Positions 7,878 through 16,515 of a stretch of 64,000 bases of DNA are shown here, piece after piece. The stretch is from the NCBI GenBank assembly GCA_002419055.1, contig DIFI01000002.1:24328-88327 (forward strand), read 5' to 3'. Each line of letters begins with the position of its first letter. Position 1 is the first letter of the stretch. The notes under the pieces were generated by a model. It worked only from the letters and a program-made list of their open reading frames with translations, did no database searches and was not told the DNA's origin. A program made the position numbers and the translations under genes. Source of the stretch: Peptococcaceae bacterium UBA5752 (GTDB taxonomy: Bacteria; Bacillota; Dehalobacteriia; UBA4068).

Positions 7878-9149
7878 ATGGAACTGGTTTCTTTGATATT
7901 GCAGATAATTATCATCATTATTTTGATAACGGTGATTATCATATTTTTGAATCGACGCAATCAACAGAGTGTCGGCTTTCAACAAATTGAGCAGCTGCAA
8001 AAGGATCTGCAAAGGATTGAAGAGCGTCTGCACAGTGATATTAGTGACAACCTGCAAAGTTCAATGCGCAATATCAGTGAGATAATCGGCGGTACTCAAC
8101 GGGATAATTTCCTCAATCTTGAAAACCGTTTTAAGACGTTTGAAGTCACCAACGAGCAAAAGCTTGATAATATCCGCACTACCATGGAGATCAATCTGGC
8201 CAATATCCGTGAAGATGGCAATCGCCGTCTTGAAGACATGAGAGCTACTGTTGATGAAAAATTGCAAAAAACCTTAGAAGAGAAGATGACTCAATCATTC
8301 CAATTGGTTAACGAACGTTTGGAGCAGGTATATAAAGGGCTTGGCGAAATGCAGACATTGGCTGTCGGTGTTGGCGATCTCAAAAAAGTACTAAATAATG
8401 TCAAAACCCGCGGCATTTTGGGTGAATTGCAGCTTAAAGCTATTTTAGAAGAAATTTTAACACCGGAACAGTATGAAAGCAATGTGGCAGTGATTCCGGC
8501 CAGCGCTAATAGAGTTGAATTTGCCATCAAGCTGCCGGCTGAAGATGATAGCTTTATTTATCTGCCCATCGATGCCAAATTTCCCGGCGATTCCTACAGC
8601 GCGCTTCAAGACGCTTATGAGAGTGGATCCGTTGAGGCAATTAATAGAGCAGTTGCCCGCTTGCTGGCAGTTATTCGCAGCGAAGCAAAGGATATTCATG
8701 ATAAATATATCGGTCCGCCTTATACTACTGATTTTGCAGTGATGTTCCTGCCTTTTGAGGGGCTTTATGCCGAGGTAGTAAACAGAGGTATGATCGAGGA
8801 ACTACAACGCAAATATAGAGTTAATATTGCCGGTCCCAGTACCATGGCGGCGTTGCTTAACAGCCTGCAAATGGGATTTAAAACGCTGGCTATTCAAAAG
8901 CGCAGTACCGAAGTCTGGCAGTTGTTGGGGGCAGTTAAGGCGGAATTCGAAAAATTTGATGAAATATTGAGGGCAACTCAACAACGGTTGGAACAAGCCA
9001 ATCAGAATCTTGACAAACTGGTTGGCATTCGCACCAGAGCGATTAATCGCAAACTGCGCGATGTGGAAAAGCTTGAAGAGAATATCAGTACGCAATTGCT
9101 TGGAGATGATCCAAACGAAATTGAGGAAGAAGAATTAAATATCGTTTAA
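7878..9149 (+). CDS. rmuC: DNA recombination protein RmuC
   Basis: The 423-residue protein has an N-terminal membrane helix (about residues 3-26) and a long coiled coil (about 35-170). The RmuC nuclease-like domain follows, with GEMQTLAVGVGDLKKVLNNVKTRG, LPIDAKFPGDSY and MFLPFEGLYAEV; the core resembles PD-(D/E)XK nucleases. RmuC limits rearrangements at inverted repeats. ATG 7878 is chosen over a TTG six codons upstream because GGAAGGAG ends 8 nt before it. A bidirectional terminator separates it from the convergent purA. Confidence 0.94.
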   Translation: MELVSLILQIIIIIILITVIIIFLNRRNQQSVGFQQIEQLQKDLQRIEERLHSDISDNLQSSMRNISEIIGGTQRDNFLNLENRFKTFEVTNEQKLDNIRTTMEINLANIREDGNRRLEDMRATVDEKLQKTLEEKMTQSFQLVNERLEQVYKGLGEMQTLAVGVGDLKKVLNNVKTRGILGELQLKAILEEILTPEQYESNVAVIPASANRVEFAIKLPAEDDSFIYLPIDAKFPGDSYSALQDAYESGSVEAINRAVARLLAVIRSEAKDIHDKYIGPPYTTDFAVMFLPFEGLYAEVVNRGMIEELQRKYRVNIAGPSTMAALLNSLQMGFKTLAIQKRSTEVWQLLGAVKAEFEKFDEILRATQQRLEQANQNLDKLVGIRTRAINRKLRDVEKLEENISTQLLGDDPNEIEEEELNIV

Positions 9150-9153
9150 AAAC

Positions 9154-9189
9154 AAAAGCCGTCTGTGATATAAGTCACAGGCGGCTTTT
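9154..9189. terminator. Bidirectional terminator between rmuC and purA
   Basis: The stem AAAAGCCGTCTGTGA / TCACAGGCGGCTTTT (9154-9168, 9175-9189) has one G:T position. Its T-rich flank suits rmuC on the plus strand and its A-rich flank suits purA on the minus strand. Confidence 0.85.
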
Positions 9190-9214
9190 TAGTATCTATT
9201 AATTTGTATTTAAG

Positions 9215-10489
9215 TTATTTCATTATTATATAATCTTCGCGATTGGCTCCGACCGATACATATTTGATCGGTGTTTGGACTGCTTCTTCGATGAATTCGA
9301 TATAAGCTCTTGCCGCTTTTGGTAAATCCTCCGGTTTACGACAATGAGAAATATCACAATTGAATCCCGGCAAGTTTTGATAAACGGGCTTAGCTTTATC
9401 GAGGCGGCTACCGGTGACAAAGTTATCAATTCTTTCGCCGTCTATCTCGTAGGCGGTGCAAACTGGAATCTGGTCAAAGCAGGATAATACATCAAGCTTG
9501 GTCATTGCCAATACGTCGGCTCCCTGCATCAGACAGCCATAGCGAGAGGCCACAAGATCTATACCGCCGACTCTACGTGGTCTGCCAGTAGCAGCGCCAT
9601 ATTCAGCGCCGGCCTTACGTAACAACTCACCTTGCTCGCCAAAAAGTTCAGAGGTAAATGGTCCTTCACCTACACAACTTGAATAAGCTTTGATAATTCC
9701 TACTACATAATCTATTTTTTTGAAGGGAATGCCACTTCCGATAGGTGCATAGGCGGCTATAGTTGAAGAAGATGTCGTATAGGGATAAATACCGAAGTCT
9801 ATATCACGCAGGGCTCCGAGCTGAGCCTCAAACAACAAGTTGCCTCCTTTATCAATAGCCTGCTGCAAATAGATGGTCGTATTGCAAATATAAGGTAAGA
9901 TAACATCACCATAATGACAAAGCCATTGATAGAATTGTTCACGGTCGATGGGCGCAGCGCCGTAGCCTTTATGCACCAACAAATCCTTCCATTCAGATAG
10001 TGATTCGACTTTTTGTCTTAATAATGCCTTGTCTTGCAGGTCATGAATGCGAATAGCCTTTTTTAAATATTTGTCTCCATAGACCGGGCCAATACCACGG
10101 CGGGTAGAACCGAATTTTGCATCTTTAAGGCGATCTTCTTCCAATATATCAAGTTGTTTATGATAAGGAAGGCATATTACTGCCTTATCACTGATCTTTA
10201 AATTTTCCGGGTTAATATTTATGCCTTTGTCCTGCAACATTTTAATTTCGTTAGTCAGATGTTCAATATCAATAACCATACCGTTGCCCATGACATTGAC
10301 TGTATTATCACGTAGTATGCCGGAAGGCAGCAGATTTAAAATAAATTTGCCTTTTTCGTTGATGACTGTATGACCGGCATTATTGCCTCCTTGGTAGCGA
10401 ATGATTACTTGATAATCAGCAGAAAGCAAATCAACCATCCTGCCTTTGCCTTCATCGCCCCAATTGATACCTACTATAGCGGTTAGCAT
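9215..10489 (-). CDS. purA: Adenylosuccinate synthetase
   Basis: The 424-residue enzyme makes adenylosuccinate from IMP, aspartate and GTP, the first step committed to AMP. The N-terminus AIVGINWGDEGKGRMVD carries the GDEGKG P-loop, with Arg where Lys is usual. GGNNAGHTV, STRRGIGPVY and GRPRRVGGIDLV are the other family motifs. The frame stays open for 37 codons upstream to 10600. The family N-terminus and AAAGGGGGGCG before it place the start at ATG 10489. The gene is monocistronic with a structured leader of about 130 nt. Confidence 0.96.
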   Translation of the reverse strand: MLTAIVGINWGDEGKGRMVDLLSADYQVIIRYQGGNNAGHTVINEKGKFILNLLPSGILRDNTVNVMGNGMVIDIEHLTNEIKMLQDKGININPENLKISDKAVICLPYHKQLDILEEDRLKDAKFGSTRRGIGPVYGDKYLKKAIRIHDLQDKALLRQKVESLSEWKDLLVHKGYGAAPIDREQFYQWLCHYGDVILPYICNTTIYLQQAIDKGGNLLFEAQLGALRDIDFGIYPYTTSSSTIAAYAPIGSGIPFKKIDYVVGIIKAYSSCVGEGPFTSELFGEQGELLRKAGAEYGAATGRPRRVGGIDLVASRYGCLMQGADVLAMTKLDVLSCFDQIPVCTAYEIDGERIDNFVTGSRLDKAKPVYQNLPGFNCDISHCRKPEDLPKAARAYIEFIEEAVQTPIKYVSVGANREDYIIMK

Positions 10490-10519
10490 TAAACGCCCCC
10501 CTTTGTTTATCCATATCAC

Positions 10520-10610
10520 AAAAAAAATACATTTACCAATTGCATGCTGGCGTTTGAGTACTCGAAAAAAGATCCCACCCTCAAACGCTTGGTGCAGCAT
10601 CAGTAAATGC
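10520..10610 (-). promoter_or_regulatory. Structured purA leader ending in a U-tract (candidate attenuator)
   Basis: Three nested complementary segments can be paired by eye in the minus-strand RNA. The outer pair is GUAAAUG/CAUUUAC (plus-strand 10603-10609 with 10530-10536). The middle pair is AUGCUG/CAGCAU (10595-10600 with 10544-10549). The inner pair is a perfect 9-bp GCGUUUGAG/CUCAAACGC (10580-10588 with 10550-10558) with a 21-nt loop. Eight U's follow the outer stem directly (10520-10527), giving an intrinsic-terminator shape 30 nt before the purA start. It does not match a purine riboswitch or another class known to the annotator. Confidence 0.6.
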
Positions 10611-10625
10611 TATAACCACACAACT

Positions 10626-10654
10626 ATATTATTACTTTAACTTAAATCTGTCAA
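10626..10654 (-). promoter_or_regulatory. Sigma-A promoter of purA
   Basis: Read on the minus strand, a perfect TTGACA (10649-10654), a 17-bp spacer and TAATAT (10626-10631) form the promoter. The predicted transcript starts near 10619 and so contains the whole hairpin leader. Confidence 0.78.
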
Positions 10655-10824
10655 GAAAAAATCCGCTCATGATACTAATTATTATAGTATTTTATAAATA
10701 ATCATAGCTTACAGATAACAGCTAGATTTATGATAAATCAATCTGCCAGCTATTACAAAAAATAGTTCTTTTTAATCCAGCCTCTCCATATAATTTACAA
10801 AAGCTTGTCGGGGGAGGCTGTGTT

Positions 10825-11091
10825 ATGCAGGATTATATTCAAAAGCGGGTATTGGAGATTAGTAATTATATAATAGAGAGCCAAGCCACCGTGCGCCAGA
10901 CTGCCGGCGTTTTCGGTGTTAGTAAAAGCACGGTACATAAAGATGTTACTGAAAGGTTGCCGCTAATTAATGAATTAATTGCCATAAGAGTACGTGATAT
11001 TTTGGATAGCAATAAGGCTGAACGCCATCTGCGAGGCGGGGAGGCAACAAAACAAAAATATCTAAAAAAACGTGAAGAAAATGACGAATAA
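10825..11091 (+). CDS. spoIIID: Sporulation transcription regulator SpoIIID
   Basis: The 88-residue DNA-binding protein is nearly colinear with Bacillus SpoIIID. It has RQTAGVFGVSKSTVHKDVTERLP as helix-turn-helix and the C-terminal HLRGGEATKQKY signature. SpoIIID acts in the mother cell under sigma-E, activating or repressing part of that regulon and preparing sigK expression. The start is ATG 10825 behind GGGGGAGG. A CATATAAT sequence about 45 bp upstream resembles a sigma-E -10 element, but no convincing -35 was found. The spoIIID-mbl order is the conserved one. Confidence 0.97.
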   Translation: MQDYIQKRVLEISNYIIESQATVRQTAGVFGVSKSTVHKDVTERLPLINELIAIRVRDILDSNKAERHLRGGEATKQKYLKKREENDE

Positions 11092-11127
11092 TATTATTTA
11101 AGAAAATAAATATCAATAAACTATAAT

Positions 11128-11170
11128 AAAAAGCCGTATCTTTACCAAAATAATAAAGAACGGCTTTTTT
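11128..11170 (+). terminator. Terminator after spoIIID
   Basis: The outer stem AAAAAGCCGT / ACGGCTTTTT encloses an inner TCTTTA / TAAAGA pair. A T-run follows, ending the spoIIID transcript before mbl. Confidence 0.82.
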
Positions 11171-11258
11171 ATTGAGAGGATTTTATTTTTTGGTGAAGAA
11201 GTAACTTTGATACGAAATTTGGTGTAATGTAAGAATTTTTGTTGTCAGGGAGGTTGCA

Positions 11259-12281
11259 ATGGGGCTTTTTAGCTTTGGAACAGATATTGGTATTGATTTA
11301 GGCACCGCCAGTATTCTGATATATGTTAAAGGAAAAGGTATTATATTAAACGAGCCATCTGTAGTGGCGCTTGATAAAAGGGAAGGCCGAGTGATTGCAA
11401 TCGGTGAGGAAGCGCGCAGTATGCTTGGTCGCACTCCTGACAATATTATTGCGGTCAGACCATTGCGTGAGGGCGTAATTGCCGACTATGATATTACCGA
11501 AAAGATGCTGCGACATTTTATAAGTAAGGCCTGTGGTAATAATTGGCTGTTTCGGCCGAGAGTAATGATATGTATCCCCAGCGGCGTAACAGATGTTGAA
11601 GAGCGAGCGGTGCGGCAGGCGACAATGCAGGCCGGAGCGCGTCAGGCATTTCTGATGGAAGAGCCGTTAGCGGCTGCGTTGGGAGCGGGGCTTGATATTT
11701 CGCAGGCCAGTGGTTCAATGGTTGTTGACATCGGTGGCGGTACTACCGATATAGCAGTATTATCACTGGGCGGTATAGTATGCAGCAAATCAGTACGGAT
11801 CGGCGGCGACAAATTTGATGAATCGATCGTTCGCTATATTCGCCGCACCTATAACCTTTTGATTGGCGAACGCTTTGCCGAAAATCTCAAAATTAGTGTT
11901 GGCACAGCCTATCCGCGCGGTCTTAAAGAAAATAAGATCATGGAGGTTTGCGGACGGGATATGGTAACCGGACTGCCTAAAAGTGTGGCATTTTCTTCTT
12001 TAGAAAGCTACGACGCATTGCAGGAGCCAATTGATGCAATAGTTGCGTTGGTTAGGGAAATTTTAGAAATAACGCCACCGGAGCTGGCTTCCGATATTAT
12101 AGAAAAGGGAATTGTGATGACAGGCGGTGGCGCTTTGCTTAATGGTTTGGACACCTTGATCTCGTTTGAGGTGGGACTGCCGGTGCATATTGCCGATGAT
12201 CCGATTTCTTGTGTCGCCAGAGGCACTGGTAAAGCTCTATCTCAAATTAATGCTTTAAGCACTCCTAAAAGGTCTAAATAA
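11259..12281 (+). CDS. mbl: MreB-family actin homologue (Mbl type)
   Basis: The 340-residue cytoskeletal ATPase has the actin-fold motifs IGIDLGTASILIYVKGKGI (phosphate 1), VVDIGGGTTDIAVLS (phosphate 2) and GIVMTGGGALLNGLD (adenosine). MreB proteins form membrane-bound filaments that guide the RodA/PBP elongation machinery. The name Mbl is preferred because the gene sits directly downstream of spoIIID, as in Bacillus, and is not in an mreBCD cluster; MreBH cannot be excluded. The start is ATG 11259 behind GGGAGG. The terminator between spoIIID and mbl implies separate promoters. Confidence 0.93.
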   Translation: MGLFSFGTDIGIDLGTASILIYVKGKGIILNEPSVVALDKREGRVIAIGEEARSMLGRTPDNIIAVRPLREGVIADYDITEKMLRHFISKACGNNWLFRPRVMICIPSGVTDVEERAVRQATMQAGARQAFLMEEPLAAALGAGLDISQASGSMVVDIGGGTTDIAVLSLGGIVCSKSVRIGGDKFDESIVRYIRRTYNLLIGERFAENLKISVGTAYPRGLKENKIMEVCGRDMVTGLPKSVAFSSLESYDALQEPIDAIVALVREILEITPPELASDIIEKGIVMTGGGALLNGLDTLISFEVGLPVHIADDPISCVARGTGKALSQINALSTPKRSK

Positions 12282-12353
12282 TGTAAAAGGGCAGGATAAC
12301 AACGAATACTGTCGAATTTTAAAGTTGATTATTTCTAATTTTAGAGGTGAAAC

Positions 12354-13616
12354 ATGGGAGAAGATTTTTGGAAGCATGACAGATCTACTTTGCATAAGTT
12401 TAGTTGGTTTGCCAAACTGACAATAAAGCAGCGGATTTGCATAATTTCTATATTTACGTTTGTTATAGCATGGTGCTTTTTTGTTGGGTTTAGCTATGCC
12501 GGCGCTATGATGCCTGATCTAATGGAGAACGCAGTAACCGGTGATACGATGCTGCAAGATGACATTGATTTAATATCTCAGGACGGCGTTATGACAATAC
12601 TGATGGTTGGTTGCGATGCCCGCGAAAAAAACGGCGATGATGTTGGCAGGACTGATACGATTATACTGGCCTTTGTCGACGCTAACAATAAGACATTGCG
12701 CTTGCTTTCGATTCCCCGCGATACATATGTACAGATACCACGCACCAGCAGTAGAACTAAAATTAACCATGCCTATGCTTATGGCGGTATACCTCTGACT
12801 ACCGAAACGATAGAGAATTTCCTTGGCGTTCAGATCGACCATTATGTAGAGGTTGATTTTAATGGGTTTAAAGATGTGATTGATGCACTCGGTGGCGTCT
12901 CTATTAATGTCGATTCGCGGATGAAAAAACTTTCGGAAGGAATTGATCTTTATCCGGGCGAGCAAGTGTTAAACGGCAAGGATGCTTTGGCTTATGTCCG
13001 TTACAGAGAAGCTACATATGCCGATATCGGTAGGATCGGTCGCCAGCAGCAATTCCTTTATGCGGTAGCCAATCAGGTTAAAGGTTCATCAGTGCTGAAA
13101 AAGGCTAAGGTAATTAAAATTATCTATGAAAATACCAATACTGATATCAGTATGAGTCAAGCGACTGCGCTGAGCGAAATCGTTTGGAATATGGATTTAA
13201 CAAAAATGGAAACATATACGGTTCCCGGCTATGGTCAATATATCAACGGGGTCAGTTATTGGATTGTTGATGCCACAGAATTAAATAATATTATTACTTA
13301 TCTGCTTGGCGGTGAGTATGACGGAGATTTAAACGTACTAAGCGGCGGTAGCAGTTCTACTGGCAGCAATGATAACAGCAGTGACGATAGCAGCACAGAA
13401 ACGCAAACTGTTACTACTAATACACCGACTACTAATAATAGCGATAATACTACCACGCCATCCGATACATCGGATCAGGGTGCTCAAAACAGTCAAACCG
13501 ATCAGTCAACCAATAATAATAGCGGGACTGATTCCTCAGATACAGGAGGTAGCGGCTCCGGCACCACAACCAATGGCGGCACGGATGTTAACGATATTCC
13601 TGAACCTACGGAGTAA
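12354..13616 (+). CDS. LytR-CpsA-Psr (LCP) family cell-wall polymer ligase
   Basis: The 420-residue protein has a short cytoplasmic N-terminus, a signal-anchor helix (about 31-53) and an extracellular LCP domain. LCP motifs are DTIILAFVDANNKTLRLLSIPRDTYV, KINHAYAYGG and LNGKDALAYVRYREA. LCP proteins transfer undecaprenyl-linked anionic polymers to peptidoglycan. From about residue 325 the product is a Ser/Thr/Asn/Asp-rich tail of some 95 residues, probably an extracellular flexible spacer. The start is ATG 12354 behind AGAGGTG. The gene ends 4 bp before a TagA-type glycosyltransferase gene, so the pair probably makes and attaches the same wall polymer. Confidence 0.93.
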   Translation: MGEDFWKHDRSTLHKFSWFAKLTIKQRICIISIFTFVIAWCFFVGFSYAGAMMPDLMENAVTGDTMLQDDIDLISQDGVMTILMVGCDAREKNGDDVGRTDTIILAFVDANNKTLRLLSIPRDTYVQIPRTSSRTKINHAYAYGGIPLTTETIENFLGVQIDHYVEVDFNGFKDVIDALGGVSINVDSRMKKLSEGIDLYPGEQVLNGKDALAYVRYREATYADIGRIGRQQQFLYAVANQVKGSSVLKKAKVIKIIYENTNTDISMSQATALSEIVWNMDLTKMETYTVPGYGQYINGVSYWIVDATELNNIITYLLGGEYDGDLNVLSGGSSSTGSNDNSSDDSSTETQTVTTNTPTTNNSDNTTTPSDTSDQGAQNSQTDQSTNNNSGTDSSDTGGSGSGTTTNGGTDVNDIPEPTE

Positions 13617-13620
13617 AAAA

Positions 13621-14346
13621 ATGCGGATACTTGGAATCAGAGTTGACAACATAGATATGGCATCCTGTCTGGCGCAAATCAGCCGACTGATTGATGATTA
13701 TAAAATTAAAAAAAATAATGTTATCGCACAGGTGATTACGCTTAATGCAGAGGGTATCTATCTTGCAACTACCGACTCGGAATTTGCGGCGATTGTTGAG
13801 GATGCCGATCTCGTAACCCCAGACGGACGTGGAGTACTTTGGGCAGCGGGAAAACAAGGCCAGCCATTGTCGGAGCGAGTCACCGGTATTGATTTGTTAG
13901 AACAATTAGCGTCATTGGCAGCTAAGAACAGTTGGCGTGTTTACTTGCTGGGTTCTGCTGATGGAGTTGCTATTGAGGCAGCCGAGCAATTGAAGATGCG
14001 CTATCCCAAACTGCGAATTGTCGGCACTCATAATGGCTATTTCCGCGGCCATGACAATGAAGTGATTGCCGATATAGCCGACAAAAGACCTGATCTATTG
14101 TTTGTTGCGCTGGGAATGCCGATGCAGGAAAAATGGATTGCCAACTTTCGTAGGCAAATTAATGCTGCTGTTGCCGTTGGTGTCGGCGGTAGTTTTGATG
14201 TTGTGGCTGGTCGCATCAAAAGAGCTCCGCTTTTTTGGCAAAAACTGGGCTTAGAGTGGTTGTGGCGTTTGCTGAAAGAACCGAGTAGGATTGGTCGTGC
14301 TATGGCTTTACCATGTTTTATGATAAAAATCTTAAAAAATAAATAA
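13621..14346 (+). CDS. tagA: WecG/TagA/CpsF family glycosyltransferase (GT26)
   Basis: The 241-residue enzyme shows the GT26 pattern: VITLNAEGIYLATTD, DLVTPDGRGVLWA, VYLLGSADG, DLLFVALGMPMQEKWI and VGVGGSFDVVAGRIKRAP. TagA adds ManNAc to lipid-linked GlcNAc at the start of wall teichoic acid linkage synthesis; WecG and CpsF do comparable steps. ATG 13621 is chosen because GGAG lies just upstream at the end of the LCP gene and the family begins at this point. A frame running 84 codons further upstream is only the shadow of the LCP tail. The acceptor specificity is inferred. Confidence 0.88.
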   Translation: MRILGIRVDNIDMASCLAQISRLIDDYKIKKNNVIAQVITLNAEGIYLATTDSEFAAIVEDADLVTPDGRGVLWAAGKQGQPLSERVTGIDLLEQLASLAAKNSWRVYLLGSADGVAIEAAEQLKMRYPKLRIVGTHNGYFRGHDNEVIADIADKRPDLLFVALGMPMQEKWIANFRRQINAAVAVGVGGSFDVVAGRIKRAPLFWQKLGLEWLWRLLKEPSRIGRAMALPCFMIKILKNK

Positions 14347-14361
14347 GCAATAAAATCTCCC

Positions 14362-14390
14362 TTGACTGTATGACTTGAATTTAGTATAAT
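14362..14390 (+). promoter_or_regulatory. Sigma-A promoter of the tRNA(CAU) gene
   Basis: TTGACT (14362-14367), 17 bp and a perfect TATAAT (14385-14390) lie 20 bp upstream of the tRNA. Confidence 0.85.
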
Positions 14391-14410
14391 ACCATTTGTG
14401 GCTATATTTC

Positions 14411-14485
14411 GGGCCCATAGCTCAGCGGTAGAGCCATCGGCTCATAACCGATCGGTCCTTGGTTCGATCCCAAGTGGGCCCACCA
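14411..14485 (+). tRNA. tRNA with CAU anticodon (tRNA-Met most likely)
   Basis: A full cloverleaf is visible: acceptor GGGCCCA/TGGGCCC, D arm GCTC/GAGC, anticodon arm ATCGG-CTCATAA-CCGAT, T arm CTTGG-TTCGATC-CCAAG and encoded CCA. The absence of three G:C pairs at the base of the anticodon stem and the paired first acceptor base exclude initiator tRNA. Elongator Met and the tilS-modified tRNA-Ile2 both carry CAU and cannot be separated safely by eye. It has its own promoter and terminator. Confidence 0.93.
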
Positions 14486-14510
14486 AATAATAATCGCGGT
14501 TGCGATGCTT

Positions 14511-14540
14511 GAAGAGCGAAACGAGACTGTTTTGCTCTTC
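14511..14540 (+). terminator. Terminator after the tRNA gene
   Basis: The stem GAAGAGC-G-AAAC / GTTT-T-GCTCTTC is followed by a T-rich tail (ATTTCTTTT). Confidence 0.7.
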
Positions 14541-14629
14541 ATTTCTTTTGTTGATATTTTTCTTTTCTGAAAGAATTATTTGTAGTATAATAAATTGTGT
14601 AGTATAATATTTAGCTGGAGGATGGTGTC

Positions 14630-15331
14630 ATGCAAATCCACCTGGATAACAGACTGTTATCTGTAGCAAAGTTGGTTTTGCCGGGCAAAGCTGTGGCTGA
14701 TATTGGAACAGACCACAATTGTCTGCCTGTCTATTTAGTGATGAATGGCATCAGCCCAAAAGTAATCGCCAGTGACAAGGCGCGGGGGCCTTTTAATAAT
14801 GCTTGCCAGTTGGTGGAATTACTATCATTGGATAAGCAGATAGATATGCGTTTTGGTGATGGTTTGCAGATTTTAAGACCGGGAGAGGTTACGACTATCT
14901 GTATTTCCGGCATGGGCGGACATCTGATTTCGAATATTATTGCTGATTCATTAGATGTTGCGGTCACAACAAAACGATTGGTGTTGCAGCCGCAAAATAA
15001 TATATCTTCGCTGCGACGATACCTTGTTGATAACGGCTGGCGGATAGTTGCAGAAGATATTGCCGTTGACAGAGGGTTTTATTATCAGATTATTGCCGCT
15101 GAACGAGGAGCAATGCAGTTAAGTGACGAACAAGCGGAGTTTGGACCATGTTTATTGGCCAACAAGCATCCTTTACTATTCGAGTATATGCAATTAAAAC
15201 TTGCCGATCTGTGTGCGTTGATTGATCAAATAAGCGATAAGCAGGGACCGAATGTGCAGGAACGATTACAGGTTCTACTTTTAAAGGCCAACCAGATTGA
15301 ATATATTTTAGGTAAATTAAGAAAAGAGTAA
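14630..15331 (+). CDS. trmK: tRNA (adenine-22-N1)-methyltransferase TrmK
   Basis: The 233-residue class I SAM-dependent methyltransferase has VADIGTDHNCLPVYL as SAM-binding motif I and ICISGMGGHLISNII as motif IV. Both are typical of the TrmK/YqfN family that methylates A22 in the D-arm of certain tRNAs. A C-terminal helical part (about 165-233) fits the family's coiled-coil tail. The start is ATG 14630 behind GGAGGATGG. Confidence 0.92.
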   Translation: MQIHLDNRLLSVAKLVLPGKAVADIGTDHNCLPVYLVMNGISPKVIASDKARGPFNNACQLVELLSLDKQIDMRFGDGLQILRPGEVTTICISGMGGHLISNIIADSLDVAVTTKRLVLQPQNNISSLRRYLVDNGWRIVAEDIAVDRGFYYQIIAAERGAMQLSDEQAEFGPCLLANKHPLLFEYMQLKLADLCALIDQISDKQGPNVQERLQVLLLKANQIEYILGKLRKE

Positions 15332-15413
15332 CAATATTTAATGAAACTAATTTTCTTTTTAGTCATGTGCAAATATAATATTAATTTTGTTTAATTGAAG
15401 AAAAGGGGTATTT

Positions 15414-16118
15414 ATGCTGAGACTTTTATATCAATTACAATTACTGGACGCAGAGGAAAGAGCAGTTCGAGCTGCCCAAACAGAATCCGAAGAATATCAG
15501 GATTTACGACGGATTAAATCAGAATTTGAACAAAAAAAAGAACAGCTGCGTGCATCTGCCTTAGAACGTAAAACTACCGAGGATGAGCTTCAGTTGCTCC
15601 AAAATCGTTTTACCGAATTAAAAGATAAGATCGCCAAAGAAAATGTGGCGCTATATGATGGTTCGGTAACTAATGCTAAAGAGTTGGCTGCAAGAGAGGC
15701 GCAAATTTCCAATATTGAAGAGAAGCTGCAATTGTTACAGGATCAGCAAAATACTCTAAATTTAGCAATCGAAACAGCGGTTGAAAAGTTTTCTATTATC
15801 CGTCAGGATATGGAAGAGCAATCACAAAGATTTAATGTGACAAGAGACATTTATTGGCAAAAATGCAGTCAATGGGAAGAAGACGTTAGTAATATAAATA
15901 ATCAAAAACAGGAGATTACTGCTCAGATAGATCAGTCATGGCTTGATTGGTACAATGCAAATTACAATAAATTCGATGGTTCTCCGGTTGCAATGCTTAA
16001 TGAAAATCATGTTTGCAGCGGATGCCATATTATAGTGCCATCGATAACTTATAAGCGTACCTTGACAGGCAAAAGCACAATTTGTGATAAGTGCGGCAGA
16101 CGACTGTTTGTGGAATAG
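15414..16118 (+). CDS. Coiled-coil protein with C-terminal zinc ribbon (COG1579)
   Basis: The 234-residue protein consists of long charged helices (about 5-180) forming an antiparallel coiled coil. A C4 zinc ribbon follows (CSGCHIIVPS, then CDKCGRRLFVE). This is the COG1579 architecture, often described as a putative nucleic-acid-binding protein; its function is unknown. In many Firmicutes it lies next to trmK or the Nif3-like gene, as it does to trmK here. The start is ATG 15414 behind AAAGGGG. The gene ends 17 bp before the RNase P RNA. Confidence 0.87.
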   Translation: MLRLLYQLQLLDAEERAVRAAQTESEEYQDLRRIKSEFEQKKEQLRASALERKTTEDELQLLQNRFTELKDKIAKENVALYDGSVTNAKELAAREAQISNIEEKLQLLQDQQNTLNLAIETAVEKFSIIRQDMEEQSQRFNVTRDIYWQKCSQWEEDVSNINNQKQEITAQIDQSWLDWYNANYNKFDGSPVAMLNENHVCSGCHIIVPSITYKRTLTGKSTICDKCGRRLFVE

Positions 16119-16135
16119 TAAAAAAATGCTCCGAT

Positions 16136-16485
16136 GATAAGCCGAGTAAGCCAGATGAACGCAAGCGGGGAGAAATCCCGGTTTGAGGAAAGTCCGGGCT
16201 CCGTAGGGCAGGGTGCCGGCTAACGACCGGTGAGGGCGACCTTAAGGATAGTGCCACAGAAATAAACCGCCTGAAAAGGTAAGGGTGCAACGGTGCGGTA
16301 AGAGCGCACCAGCGATTGGGAGACCAATCGGCTAGGTAAACCCCACCCGGAGCAAGACCAAGAGGGAACGTTTTGGATTGCCCGTCCAGTTCTCCAAAAA
16401 GGTTGCTTCAGGCCGCCGGCGACGGTGGTCGCAGACAGATGTTCATCTAAGACAGAACCCGGCTTACAGGCTTGCTCGACTTATC
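16136..16485 (+). ncRNA. rnpB: RNase P RNA
   Basis: This is the catalytic RNA that removes tRNA 5' leaders. Conserved blocks are GAGGAAAGTCCGGGCTCC (P4 5' side region), GCCACAGAAA, AGGGTGCAACGGTG and GGTAAACCCCACCCGG, with ACAGAACCCGGCTTA at the 3' end. The P1 helix closes the molecule: GATAAGCCGAG (from 16136) with CTCGACTTATC (to 16485). The layout (J3/4, GGTAAGAGCGCACC, P15 region) is of the ancestral type A rather than Bacillus type B. No separate promoter was identified. Confidence 0.96.
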
Positions 16486-16515
16486 ATCGGAGAAAAATTA
16501 GGAGGCAATTTGTAT

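Noticed and set aside
10490..10600. Longer PurA N-terminus from ATG 10600
   Set aside because: The PurA family begins at MLTAIVGINWGDEGKG. The extension is a hairpin leader and the proper ribosome binding site is just before 10489.
13320..13600. Repeat array or CRISPR-like pattern
   Set aside because: The repetition is codon-level Ser/Thr/Asn/Asp low complexity in the LCP tail, with no conserved repeat-spacer spacing.
13369..13620. Extended N-terminus for the TagA-type gene
   Set aside because: It overlaps the LCP low-complexity tail in another frame and has no family similarity; ATG 13621 has its own GGAG.
14411..14485. Initiator tRNA-fMet
   Set aside because: The anticodon stem lacks the three consecutive G:C pairs and the first acceptor pair is formed, so an elongator (or Ile2) tRNA is more likely.
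16378..16515. Coding frame running through the 3' half of rnpB
   Set aside because: The bases belong to RNase P RNA; the protein start at 16516 has AGGAGG.
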